Shown here piece after piece: positions 32,694 through 40,857 of a DNA stretch of 64,000 nucleotides. How positions within the stretch are numbered: the stretch's first letter is position 1; each line of letters starts with the position of its first letter. The notes under the pieces are model-generated. The model made no database searches. It saw only the letters and a list, made by a program, of their open reading frames with translations, and was not told where the DNA came from. The translations under genes were made by a program, and so were the position numbers. Where the stretch lies: contig NZ_WBMR01000014.1 of NCBI RefSeq assembly GCF_008923365.1, forward strand, positions 1 to 64,000, given 5' to 3'. The DNA comes from Actinomadura montaniterrae. GTDB lineage: Bacteria > Actinomycetota > Actinomycetes > Streptosporangiales > Streptosporangiaceae.

Positions 32694-33077
32694 TCAGGAG
32701 ACGGGGACCGGGAGGTGCCTGGCCAGGACCTCGATGTGGGTCTTGTGCGCCTCGGCGTGCCGTTCGCGGCCGGCCTCGGTCACGGCGACGAACACGCCGC
32801 GGCGGTCGGACTCGCACATCACGCGCTCGACCAGGCCGTGCTTCTCCAGCCGGGCGACCGTCCGTGACAGGGCGCTCTGGCTGAGGTACATCGCGGCGGC
32901 GATGTCCTGCATGCGGCACTTCTCGCAGTCGACCTCGACGAGCCTGTCGAGCGTCTCGAACTCGCTCATGCTCAGGCCGTGCGCCTCCTGCAGTGAGCGA
33001 TCGAGGTCGCAGGCGACCGTGTTGTAGCAGGTCGCCAGCGAGCGCCACCGGCCCACCAGGGCCGTCTCCGACTCCAT
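32694..33077 (-). CDS. MarR family regulator
   Basis: A 127-residue winged-helix protein: SMSEFETLDRLVEV, the recognition helix in AAAMYLSQSALSRTVARLEK, and the wing VCESDRRGVFVAVTEAG. Two cysteines (DCEKCRM) sit just before the recognition helix and might serve redox or metal sensing. ATG 33077 lies close behind a -10-like TAGGAT, pointing to a leaderless message; longer readings run into the operator. It is divergent from a DHA2 exporter that it probably represses. Confidence 0.88.
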   Translation of the reverse strand: MESETALVGRWRSLATCYNTVACDLDRSLQEAHGLSMSEFETLDRLVEVDCEKCRMQDIAAAMYLSQSALSRTVARLEKHGLVERVMCESDRRGVFVAVTEAGRERHAEAHKTHIEVLARHLPVPVS

Positions 33078-33115
33078 GCCGCGCATCCTAGCATGCACGC
33101 GCATCAGATGCACCA

Positions 33116-33141
33116 GCATTAAATTCGGACGAAATTTATGC
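33116..33141. promoter_or_regulatory. Imperfect palindrome between MarR and DHA2 exporter
   Basis: A 26-bp AT-rich inverted repeat with outer arms GCAT/ATGC and inner TAAATT/AATTTA around CGGACGA, between the divergent MarR and exporter starts. A second set of GCATG-containing repeats flanks it (33091-33115 and 33153-33166). Size and position fit a MarR operator. Confidence 0.6.
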
Positions 33142-33167
33142 TTGGACATTGGATGCATGTGCATGTA

Positions 33168-34631
33168 ATGTCCTCCGACGTGACTATCACCGACACCTCA
33201 CCCGCCTCTGCCGTCCGCGGGCCGGCCGCCGCGAGCGCGCCGGCCGAACAGGCCTGGACTCCCCGGCTGTGGGGAGTCCTCGCCGTGCTGTGCGCCGTGC
33301 TCTTCCTCGACGGACTCGACGTCTCCATGGTCGGCGTCGCGCTCCCGTCGATCGGGACCGAGCTCGGCCTGTCCACCACGTCGCTGCAATGGATCGTGAA
33401 CGGCTACGTGCTCGGCTACGGCAGCCTGCTGCTGCTCGGCGGGCGCACCGCCGACCTCCTCGGCCGCCGCCGGGTCTTCCTCACCGCGCTCGCCGTGTTC
33501 GCCGTCGCGTCGCTGGTCGGCGGCCTGGTCAGCGACGGCACGCTGCTCATCGTCACCCGTTTCGTCAAGGGCCTCGCCGCCGCGTTCACCGCGCCGACCG
33601 CCCTGTCCATCCTGACCACCACCTTCCACGAGGGACGCGCGCGCAACCGGGCGCTGTCGGTCTTCTCGGTCTTCGGCGCCAGCGGCTACTCGTCCGGGCT
33701 GATCCTCGGCGGGCTGCTCACCAGCGTCGGCTGGCGCTGGACGTTCCTGACCCCGGTGCCGCTCGCCCTGCTCGCGCTGGTCGCCGGCATCGCCCTGATC
33801 CCGCGGGACAAGGCCGCGGCGGACGGCGGCCACGACCTCGTCGGCGCCGTCACCCTGACCGGCGGCATGCTCCTCGCCGTCTACACCGTCGTCTCGGCGC
33901 CGGACCGCGGCTGGCTCGACCCGGTCACGCTCGGCTCCATCGCCCTCGCCGCGGCACTGCTGATCGGCTTCGTCGTCACCGAGAACAAGGTGCGGCACCC
34001 GCTGATCCGCCTCGGCATCCTGCGGATCGGCTCGATCATCCGCGCGAACCTCAGCATCGTCGCGCTCTTCGGCTCGTACCTGAGCTTCCAGTTCATGATG
34101 ACCCTGTACCTGCAGGACGTCCTGCACTGGTCGCCGCTCAAGATGGCCATGGCGCTGCTGCCCGCCGGCCTGATCGTCGCGTTCGGCTCCCCGTTCGTCG
34201 GCCGGCTGATCGACCGCTACGGCACGCCGCGGCTGATCATCAGCTCCATGACGTCGCTGAGCCTCGGGTACGTGTGGTTCATCGCCACCGCCGGGAACGC
34301 CCCGCACTACGCGTTCACGATCCTGCCGACGATGCTCCTGCTGGGCGGCGGCTTCGCGTTCGGGTTCAGCTCGATCATGGCGCAGGCGACCGACGGCATC
34401 GACGACTCCGAGCAGGGCCTGGCCTCCGGCCTCGTCCAGACGTCCGGCCAGGTCGGCGCGGCCCTCGTCCTCGCCGTCGTGACCGCGCTGGTCGCCGGCG
34501 GCACGAGCGGGGGAGGCGGCGGCTTCGCCGAGTTCCACCCGGGCGTCAACCTGGTCAGCGGCGTCGCGGTCGTCGGCCTGGCACTGAACCTGATCCCGCT
34601 GCTCCGCGTCACCCGCGGGAAGCACGCCTGA
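33168..34631 (+). CDS. DHA2 family MFS exporter
   Basis: A 487-residue, 14-helix exporter: helix 1 contains LDGLDVSMVGVALPSIG, the cytoplasmic loop 2-3 motif is GGRTADLLGRRRVF, and motif C appears around GYSSGLILGGLLTSVGW. ATG 33168 has no Shine-Dalgarno and GTG 33180 is an alternative. Divergent from a MarR gene, so probably a MarR-controlled drug efflux pump. A terminator follows. Confidence 0.92.
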   Translation: MSSDVTITDTSPASAVRGPAAASAPAEQAWTPRLWGVLAVLCAVLFLDGLDVSMVGVALPSIGTELGLSTTSLQWIVNGYVLGYGSLLLLGGRTADLLGRRRVFLTALAVFAVASLVGGLVSDGTLLIVTRFVKGLAAAFTAPTALSILTTTFHEGRARNRALSVFSVFGASGYSSGLILGGLLTSVGWRWTFLTPVPLALLALVAGIALIPRDKAAADGGHDLVGAVTLTGGMLLAVYTVVSAPDRGWLDPVTLGSIALAAALLIGFVVTENKVRHPLIRLGILRIGSIIRANLSIVALFGSYLSFQFMMTLYLQDVLHWSPLKMAMALLPAGLIVAFGSPFVGRLIDRYGTPRLIISSMTSLSLGYVWFIATAGNAPHYAFTILPTMLLLGGGFAFGFSSIMAQATDGIDDSEQGLASGLVQTSGQVGAALVLAVVTALVAGGTSGGGGGFAEFHPGVNLVSGVAVVGLALNLIPLLRVTRGKHA

Positions 34632-34655
34632 CCTTCGCTTCCCGTACCGCACCGC

Positions 34656-34685
34656 AGGGCGGCCCTCCCATCGGGAGGCCGCCCT
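34656..34685 (+). terminator. Terminator after the DHA2 exporter
   Basis: Inverted repeat AGGGCGGCC-CTCCC/GGGAG-GCCGCCCT with a four-base loop and one bulged C, followed by TTT. It separates the exporter from the TetR gene. Confidence 0.8.
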
Positions 34686-34779
34686 TTCGGCCGCTCTGGG
34701 ACGCCCCGCGTCGTCTCGTGGGGCGCCGCCCGCGCCGCCCGCGCAGGCGAGGCGGGCGGCTGTGATTAGCTCTGCAAGC

Positions 34780-35397
34780 GTGAGTGACTCGCAAGTACCC
34801 GCTCAGCCGTCGGATCTGAGCACCTATGCGCGTATCCGGAACGCCGCGTTGCAGGGGTTCGCCGACAAGGGGGTCGCCGCGACCTCGATCCGTGACGTCG
34901 CCGCCGCCGCCGGGCTGTCCCCGGGCCTCGTGCAGCACCATTTCGGCACCAAGGCCCGGCTGCGCGAAGCGGTCAACGAGTACGTGATCGCGGTCGCCGT
35001 GGAGACCTTCCGCGGCCTCGTCGGCGAAAGTGGCGGCGAGCCGGCGTGGGAAGCGATGGGCGACACGGTGACGGCATGGGTCCGCGACAACGCGGTCGCG
35101 TTGCGGTACCTGGCCCGGGCGCTCGCCGAGGGGGACGAGGAGGCGGCGAAGATCTTCGATGCGCTGGTCGAGATCGCGCGCACCGGCTGGCTCGCCCCGC
35201 TCGACGGCGACGGACGGCTGCGCGCCGACGCGGACCGGGACTGGGCCGCGCTCCACGTCGTGGTGTTCAACCTGGCCTGCGTGTTCTTCGAACCGGCGAT
35301 CAGCCGGCATCTTCCCGGCCCCTTCTTCGGCGCCGACCAGCTGCAGCGGTGGAACACCGCGACGACCGAGCTGTACCGGCGGGCGCTGTCCACCTGA
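34780..35397 (+). CDS. TetR family regulator
   Basis: A 205-residue regulator: helix-turn-helix in FADKGVAATSIRDVAAAAGL through LVQHHFGTKARLREAV, followed by a helical ligand domain. GTG 34780 is chosen; GATTAG about 10 bp upstream resembles a -10 box, so it is probably leaderless, and GTG 34762 is in frame too. Immediately after its stop lie two palindromes in front of the next gene, a possible target. Confidence 0.9.
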   Translation: MSDSQVPAQPSDLSTYARIRNAALQGFADKGVAATSIRDVAAAAGLSPGLVQHHFGTKARLREAVNEYVIAVAVETFRGLVGESGGEPAWEAMGDTVTAWVRDNAVALRYLARALAEGDEEAAKIFDALVEIARTGWLAPLDGDGRLRADADRDWAALHVVVFNLACVFFEPAISRHLPGPFFGADQLQRWNTATTELYRRALST

Positions 35398-35398
35398 C

Positions 35399-35433
35399 CG
35401 ATACAGTTGTATCGGACAAGATACAGTCGTATC
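35399..35433. promoter_or_regulatory. Tandem operators between TetR and ABM-like gene
   Basis: CGATACA-GT-TGTATCG (35399-35414, perfect) is followed by GATAC-AGTC-GTATC (35420-35433), centres 20 bp apart, two helical turns. They lie between the TetR stop and the next start at 35442 and fit cooperative TetR-dimer binding. Confidence 0.7.
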
Positions 35434-35441
35434 GTGACGGC

Positions 35442-35852
35442 ATGACATGGTTCGTGCGGCTCTGGAAGAACGGGGACGCCGCGCCCGCCGGCGGCCGGGT
35501 GTACGTCAGCATGAACGACTACCTGGTGCACCGGCTCCGCGACGTTCCCCGCGTGGCGAGGGCCGGGATGCGGTTCCGCCGCGCCTGGCCCGAGACGGAG
35601 GGGGCGCTCGGACTGTGGATCGCCGCGACGGGCGACGGGCGGCGGCAGATCTCCGTCTCGGTCTGGCGAGACCCGGCTGATCTGCGGCGTTTCGTCCACT
35701 CGGCGGGCCATCGGCAGGTGGTGCGCGACTTCCGCGACGCCGGAGACCTCATCAACACCGCCTGGACGGCCGAGCGACTCGACCGCCGGCTGATCTGGCA
35801 CCAGGCCGAGGAGCGCCTCACCGGCCTGCTGTCCGACGTCCTCCACCATTAG
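35442..35852 (+). CDS. Dimeric alpha/beta-barrel (ABM-like) protein, function unknown
   Basis: A 136-residue protein with the antibiotic-biosynthesis-monooxygenase-like phrase SVWRDPADLRRFVHSAGHRQ (strand then helix with WxDxxxLxxF), suggesting a small ferredoxin-like barrel that may bind heme or an aromatic ligand. It stands directly behind two TetR-type operators, so it is probably ligand-induced. No further function can be assigned. Confidence 0.65.
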   Translation: MTWFVRLWKNGDAAPAGGRVYVSMNDYLVHRLRDVPRVARAGMRFRRAWPETEGALGLWIAATGDGRRQISVSVWRDPADLRRFVHSAGHRQVVRDFRDAGDLINTAWTAERLDRRLIWHQAEERLTGLLSDVLHH

Positions 35853-36266
35853 ACGGCTTCCGCGCGGCCGGCAGCGGAACCGGCACGGTCACATGGCCGC
35901 CACGCGCGGCCACGCCGCGGTCCCCACACGCGACGACGCTGCCGACCGCCCGCGCACACACTGAATCGGCGGTCACCATGAGAACCCACGGCCCGACCGA
36001 GGGCGAGAATCGAAACACCGCCGCACCGGACGGCGATGCGGGCGGCACAGCGCAGTACGCGTTGGACGGCTGTCGCGGCTGGTCTCCGGCGTCTCGGACC
36101 ACGCGTCTCGGCCTATGCGTCTCGGACCCCGCGTCTCGGACCCCGCGTCTCGGACCCCGCGTCTCGGGCTGCGTGTCTCGGACCGCGTCGGGCGCAACCG
36201 CCTGACCATGCAAGCCACCCTCGAGGCGCTGGCGTCGGCCGCTGAGAACCTCCCGGGGAGGCGACC
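35853..36266. repeat. Intergenic region with seven 14-bp tandem repeats
   Basis: Within this 414-bp gap, 36089-36186 holds seven head-to-tail copies of a 14-bp unit; copies 3-5 are identical (GCGTCTCGGACCCC), the others differ at 2-5 positions. Because 14 is not a multiple of three, each copy shifts the frame, so the array is not coding. The rest of the gap shows no convincing gene. Confidence 0.9.
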
Positions 36267-37205
36267 ATGACCACGGTGCTGGTCCTGGGCGGCTACGGCG
36301 CGGTCGGCCGCCACCTCGTCGCGCGGCTACGGCAGGACGGCCACACCGCGCTCACAGCCGGCCGGGACGCCGTCCGCGCCGACCGTCCGGTCGACCTCGC
36401 CCAGCCTGACCTGCGCTCCTATCAGTCGTCGCTGGACGGAATCGACGTCGTGGTCAACGCGTCGGGCAAGGAGGAACCACGGCTGGCCGAACTCGCGACG
36501 GCGCGGGGCGCCGCGTTCGTCGACATCACGGCCACCGCCTCCTACGTCGCCGCGCTGGAACGACTCGACCCGCCGCGTCCGGTGCTCCTCAGCGTCGGGC
36601 TGGCTCCCGGCCTGACCAATCTGCTCGCCGCCGCCGTTCACCGCGCCTCGCCCGGCCCGATCGATGTGGCCGTCCTGCTCGGCGCCGGCGAACGGCACGG
36701 CCCGGCGGCCACCGACTGGACGTACCGGCTGCTCGGCGGTCGCTTTCATCACGACGGCACCGTGGTCCGCAATTTCACCCGACCCCGGCGGTTCGACCTG
36801 CCCGGCTACGGCCGCCGGCGGCTCTACCGGCTGGACTTCTCCGACCAGCACACCCTGACCCGCGACCTGAACGTCCGGACGCGCACCTACTTCGGCCTCG
36901 ACTCCCGGACGGCGACCACGGCCCTGGCCGCCCTGACCTGGCTGCCGGGCGGCTCGCGTCTGCCCCGGGGCCTGCACGTTCCCGGCGGCGACGACTGGCT
37001 CCTCCTGGCTCAGGGGCATGACGGCACCACGCGCTGGGCCCGCGGGCGCAACCAGTCCCACGGTACGGCGATCATCGCGGCCGCGGCCGTCGGCCTGGTG
37101 ACCGGCCTGCCGCCCGGGACGCACCATCTCCACGACGTCCTCGACCTCCACGACCTCCCTATGGGCCAGGGCATTGAACTCCACACGCCACCGCCCTCAC
37201 CCTGA
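36267..37205 (+). CDS. Saccharopine-dehydrogenase-like NAD(P)-binding protein
   Basis: A 312-residue protein with an N-terminal Rossmann motif VLVLGGYGAVGRHLV and the saccharopine-dehydrogenase-type continuation (DIDVVVNASGKEEP region, then FVDITATASYV and LAPGLTNLLAAAV). ATG 36267 follows GGGGAGG by a few bases. It is probably a reductase of a small carbonyl or imine compound; no pathway partners are next to it. Confidence 0.78.
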   Translation: MTTVLVLGGYGAVGRHLVARLRQDGHTALTAGRDAVRADRPVDLAQPDLRSYQSSLDGIDVVVNASGKEEPRLAELATARGAAFVDITATASYVAALERLDPPRPVLLSVGLAPGLTNLLAAAVHRASPGPIDVAVLLGAGERHGPAATDWTYRLLGGRFHHDGTVVRNFTRPRRFDLPGYGRRRLYRLDFSDQHTLTRDLNVRTRTYFGLDSRTATTALAALTWLPGGSRLPRGLHVPGGDDWLLLAQGHDGTTRWARGRNQSHGTAIIAAAAVGLVTGLPPGTHHLHDVLDLHDLPMGQGIELHTPPPSP

Positions 37206-37331
37206 GGACGGCCCTCTGGGGACACGTTGAGAACGCCCTGCTCCTAGAGGGAGCACGTCGAGGACCGCCCCGTCCGTCAGACAGAGGCGTTGAGAACCAC
37301 TTCGCCTTTCGCGCGCGAAGTCCGCGGGAAG

Positions 37332-37925
37332 TCAGCGGCGCAGGCCGTGCAGGAGGGCGAGGACGGCGGGCTCGGCGTCGGCGCGGGCGGACTCGGGGTC
37401 GTCGGCACCGGCGATGAGCAGACCAGCCTCGCCCAGTCCGGCGAGGACGACGTGGGCGAGCGCGCGGAGCGGGACGTCGTCGCGCAGCATCCCGGCCGCA
37501 CGGCCCAGCTCCAGCCCCGCGATCACCACGCCGAGGGCGTACCGCTCGTCGATCTCCCGCCACTCGGCCCAGCCGAGCACCGACGGCGCCTCGATCAGGC
37601 CGATCCGGGCCCTGTCCGCTTCGACGCAGGACCGCAGGTAGCTCCGCACTCCGGTTTCGAGGGCGGCCATCGGGTCGGCGCCGCCCAGACCGTCCATCTC
37701 CGCGGAGATCTCCTCGATCAGCTCCTGCTGGAGCTGCTCGTACACGGCGCGGAACAGGTCCTTCTTGTCCTTGAAGTGGTGATACATGGCGCCCCGCGAG
37801 CTGCCGGCCCGCTCGACGATCTCCGGGGTGCCGACCGCCGCGTAGCCGCGCTCGGCGAACAGCGCGCGCGCCGCCGCGATCAGGTGGGCGCGGGTCGCTT
37901 CGGACTTCTCGGCCTGCCGGCTCAT
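37332..37925 (-). CDS. TetR family regulator (divergent from hydrolase pair)
   Basis: A 197-residue regulator with helix-turn-helix RALFAERGYAAVGTPEIVER through AMYHHFKDKKDLF and a C-terminal ligand domain. It is transcribed away from two alpha/beta-hydrolase genes across a palindrome, so it probably represses them and itself. Confidence 0.92.
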   Translation of the reverse strand: MSRQAEKSEATRAHLIAAARALFAERGYAAVGTPEIVERAGSSRGAMYHHFKDKKDLFRAVYEQLQQELIEEISAEMDGLGGADPMAALETGVRSYLRSCVEADRARIGLIEAPSVLGWAEWREIDERYALGVVIAGLELGRAAGMLRDDVPLRALAHVVLAGLGEAGLLIAGADDPESARADAEPAVLALLHGLRR

Positions 37926-37961
37926 CGCTCGCCTCTCCAGGGGTCTGCCGGCCGCCCTTTA

Positions 37962-37978
37962 AAACAGGCAGCCTGTTT
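37962..37978. promoter_or_regulatory. Operator between TetR and hydrolase genes
   Basis: AAACAGG-CAG-CCTGTTT, perfect 7-bp arms, in the 98-bp divergent region between the TetR and hydrolase starts. AAACAGGC half-sites like these are common for TetR proteins. Confidence 0.72.
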
Positions 37979-38023
37979 GTTATCTTCGCTTCCATACGCA
38001 TTCTCTCGACAAGGGGCGTGGAG

Positions 38024-38920
38024 ATGAGCGACGTGCAGGCCGCCACCCGGGCCGGGTGGCGCGACGCGGACCTGGGCACCCGGCGCGAGATCGAGGTGCC
38101 GGGAGGCCGGATCGCGGTGTTCGAGGCGGGCCAAGGCGAACCGGTGGTGTTCGTCCACGGTGTACTGGTCAACGCGAACCTCTGGCGCCGGGTCGTGGCA
38201 CGGCTGTCGGACCGCTACCGCTGCGTGACGCTGGACCTGCCGTTCGGCGCACACACGGTGGCTTTGCCCGGCGCCGATCTCACCCCGCCGGCCCTGGCCG
38301 CCATGGTCGCCGGCGCGATCGAGGCCCTGGACCTTGGAGCGGTCACCCTGGTCGGCAACGACAGCGGCGGCGCCGTCTGCCAGATCGTCGCGACGACCCG
38401 TCCCGAACTGGTCGGCCGGCTCGTCCTCACCTCCTGCGACGCCTACGACACCTTCCCTCCGCGGTTCTTCGGCTATCTCAACCTCGCGGCACGCGTCCCC
38501 GGAGCGATCGGGACCCTGCTGAGCGCGCTCCGGTTCCTTCCCGCGATGCGCCGGCTGCCGATCGCCTTCGGATGGCTGACCCGCCGCCCGCTGCCGCGCC
38601 CGGTGACCGACTCCTACGTCCTGCCCGCCTGCGTGAACCACGGCGTCCGTGACGACCTGCGCCGGGTGCTGCGCGGCCTGGACCCGCGGCACACGCTCGC
38701 CGCCGCGAAACGGTTCGGGGCCTTCACCTCGCCGGTGCTCGTCGCCTGGTCCGAGCGGGACCGCTTCTTCACCGCCGCCCACGCCGAGCGGCTGGCCACC
38801 GACTTCCCGGACGCCCGCCTCGAATGGATCCCCGGGGCGCGCACCTTCTCGCCCGAGGACCAGCCCGCGCGCCTGGCCTCCGCGATCGCCGGGTTCGTCC
38901 CGCAGCGGGCGGCCCGGTGA
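38024..38920 (+). CDS. Alpha/beta-fold hydrolase with Asp at nucleophile position and no obvious catalytic His
   Basis: A 298-residue alpha/beta hydrolase: oxyanion region FVHGVLVNANLW, nucleophile elbow VGNDSGGAV, where Asp holds the nucleophile place as in haloalkane dehalogenases and epoxide hydrolases. The place where the catalytic His should be reads PGARTFSPEDQP, with Arg-Thr instead of Gly-His. It may therefore be non-canonical or inactive for hydrolysis. ATG 38024 is used (AAGGGG 7 nt upstream). The next hydrolase gene overlaps it by 4 bp. Confidence 0.83.
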   Translation: MSDVQAATRAGWRDADLGTRREIEVPGGRIAVFEAGQGEPVVFVHGVLVNANLWRRVVARLSDRYRCVTLDLPFGAHTVALPGADLTPPALAAMVAGAIEALDLGAVTLVGNDSGGAVCQIVATTRPELVGRLVLTSCDAYDTFPPRFFGYLNLAARVPGAIGTLLSALRFLPAMRRLPIAFGWLTRRPLPRPVTDSYVLPACVNHGVRDDLRRVLRGLDPRHTLAAAKRFGAFTSPVLVAWSERDRFFTAAHAERLATDFPDARLEWIPGARTFSPEDQPARLASAIAGFVPQRAAR

Positions 38921-39804
38921 CCGGCAGGCCCCTGCCCGACCTGGACGGCGTCGAGCACCGGTTCGTCGACGTGAACGGCCTGCGCATGCACGTGGCCTTG
39001 GCCGGCCAGGGCGAACCGCTGGTCCTGCTGCACGGCTGGCCCCAGCACTGGTGGCAGTGGCGGCACCTCATCGGCCCGCTCGCCGAGCACCACCGGGTCA
39101 TCTGCCCGGACCTGCGCGGCCTCGGCTGGACCGCCGCACCGCCGGACGGGTACAGCCCTGCCGCCATGGCCGACGACGTGATCGGCCTGCTCGACCGGCT
39201 CGGCGTACGGACCTTCGGCCTGATCGGGCATGACTGGGGCGGAGCCGCCGGATACGTCCTCGCCCTCCGGTATCCCGGACGGGTCAGGCGCTTCATCGCC
39301 ATCAACACCGCGAACCCCTTCCTGCGGCCGACACCTCGGGTCTTGCTGAACGGGACGCGGTTGTGGCACATCGTCGCCAACGCCACCGGCCCTCGCCTGG
39401 CGGGGGCGGCGATCCCGCGCTGGGCGCTGCGCCACTGGCCGCACCGCCCCACCGCGCTGACCCCCGACGACCGGGCGGTCTTCCTGGCCCAGTTCCGCGA
39501 CCCCGCACGGGTACGCGCCACCGTCCGCTACTACCGGAACCTGCTGCTGCGGGAGATCCCGTCGCTGCTGGCGGGCCGGTACCGGTGGGCGCGGCTGACC
39601 GTTCCGACGCTCGTGCTGTCAGGCGCCCGGGATCCCCTCCTCCCTCCGGGCCAGATGTGCGGCTTCGGCCGGCACGCCACCGACCTGCGCGTCGAACTCC
39701 TCGAGAACGTCGGTCACTTCCCAGCCGCCGAGAACCCCACCGAGGTCGCCCATCGAGCCCTCAAATTTTTCGCCGCGCACCCCCTTCCACCAGCCCCCGC
39801 CTAA
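38917..39804 (+). CDS. Epoxide-hydrolase/dehalogenase-like alpha/beta hydrolase
   Basis: A 295-residue hydrolase with LLHGWPQHWWQW (HGxP oxyanion motif of epoxide hydrolases), GHDWGG with Asp nucleophile, and a normal catalytic His in ENVGHFPAAENP. It starts at GTG 38917, overlapping the stop of the preceding hydrolase gene (GTGA), so the two are coupled and probably act together, one perhaps supporting the other. Controlled, by position, by the divergent TetR. Confidence 0.88.
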   Translation: MTGRPLPDLDGVEHRFVDVNGLRMHVALAGQGEPLVLLHGWPQHWWQWRHLIGPLAEHHRVICPDLRGLGWTAAPPDGYSPAAMADDVIGLLDRLGVRTFGLIGHDWGGAAGYVLALRYPGRVRRFIAINTANPFLRPTPRVLLNGTRLWHIVANATGPRLAGAAIPRWALRHWPHRPTALTPDDRAVFLAQFRDPARVRATVRYYRNLLLREIPSLLAGRYRWARLTVPTLVLSGARDPLLPPGQMCGFGRHATDLRVELLENVGHFPAAENPTEVAHRALKFFAAHPLPPAPA

Positions 39805-40857
39805 CCCCCAAGCCAGGTGACCCGCCTCGGGATAGGCCCAGGCTCCACCTGCCGACGCACACCGCCCTGCAGTTCCGCACCGCTGCGAAACCCTGGCTGC
39901 CGGGCCCCGCCCAACTCCGCCCGCCACCTCATCCTGACCAACCACGGGGGTCCGCGCTAAGCCTGCCGGGCGTGCGCCGCTTAGCGCAGTTACGCACTTC
40001 GCGTGCCAGTTCAGCGACCTGTCGCAGGGGCGCGGGCCCAGCCTGGCGTGCGTGCCCCTTTGTGCAGTTCCGCACTCCGCACGCCGGTTCCGTGACTCAC
40101 TGCGGGAGGGGCGGGCTTGGTCTGACGGACGCGCGTCGCCGTGCGTTCCGCACTGCTGCGAAACCTTGGCTGCCGGGCCCCGCCCAACTCTGCGCGCCAG
40201 CTCATCGTGACCAGCCACGGGACGTGCCCGCCCTCGGCCTGCCGGATACGTGCCCCTTTGTGCAGTTGCGCACTGCTGCGGAACCCCTGCTGTCGGTCTC
40301 GCCTAACTCCGCGCGCCAGCTCATTCTGACCAGCCACGGGATGGGCCCGCGCTCAGCCTGGCGGGTGTGCGCCGCTTAGCGCAGTTGCGCACTTCGTGCG
40401 CTAGTTCAGCGACCTGCCGCGGGAGGGGCGCGGGCTCAGCCTGGTGTGCGCGCGTCGCTGTGCGTTCCGCACTGCTGCGGAACTCCGGCTATCGGGCCCC
40501 GCCCAACTCTGCGCGCCAGCTCATCGTGACCAGCCACGGGACGTGCCTGCGCTCGGCCTGCCGGGGGCGCGCCGCTTAGTGCAGTTGCGCACTTCGCGTG
40601 CCAGTTCAGCGAGTCGCTGCAGGGTGGGCGCGGGCTTGGTGTGGCGGGCCGCGCGTCGTTTGGTGCAGGCCGCGGACTGGAACTTCGGACGGCTCCGTGC
40701 AGCGAGCCTTGCGTCCCGGCCGCCGGGTAGTGCCGCGCGGCCGGGCTTGGGGAGTGTCGGGGGACCGCGGGGTGCCGGCGGGGCGGTGTTGGGGGCGGGC
40801 TTGGCGGCTTTGCGGGGCAGGGGCTGGTGGGGCAGGCCGGGGGCCTGCCCCACCGGG
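39805..40857. repeat. Interleaved repeat array (four ~118-bp and four ~79-bp units)
   Basis: A 1053-bp gene-free stretch. From 39869 to about 40665 it is an array of eight diverged units that all begin with GCAGTTSCGCAC or GCGTTCCGCAC. Long A units start near 39869, 40143, 40262 and 40461 and contain CCCAACTC and a CTCATCxTGACCA phrase; short B units start near 39987, 40064, 40381 and 40580 and contain CAGTTCAGCGA. Order A-B-B-A-A-B-A-B. In A units TTCCGCA-CTGC-TGCGGAA is a perfect hairpin. Stop codons and frame shifts break any coding frame across units; translations on the minus strand look repetitive but are probably artefacts. Confidence 0.8.
40828..40852 (-). terminator. Terminator after the VIT/VWA gene
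   Basis: TGGGGCAGGC-CGGGG-GCCTGCCCCA, perfect 10-bp arms, begins 6 bp past the stop of the minus-strand VIT/VWA gene. Confidence 0.75.

Noticed and set aside
36089-36186. Coding repeat peptide (GPRVSDPASR-like)
   Set aside because: The 14-bp unit changes frame in each copy, so no consistent protein repeat is conserved.
39869-40665. CRISPR array
   Set aside because: Units abut, vary in length (about 79 and 118 bp), are diverged, and there are no unique spacers; no cas genes are near.
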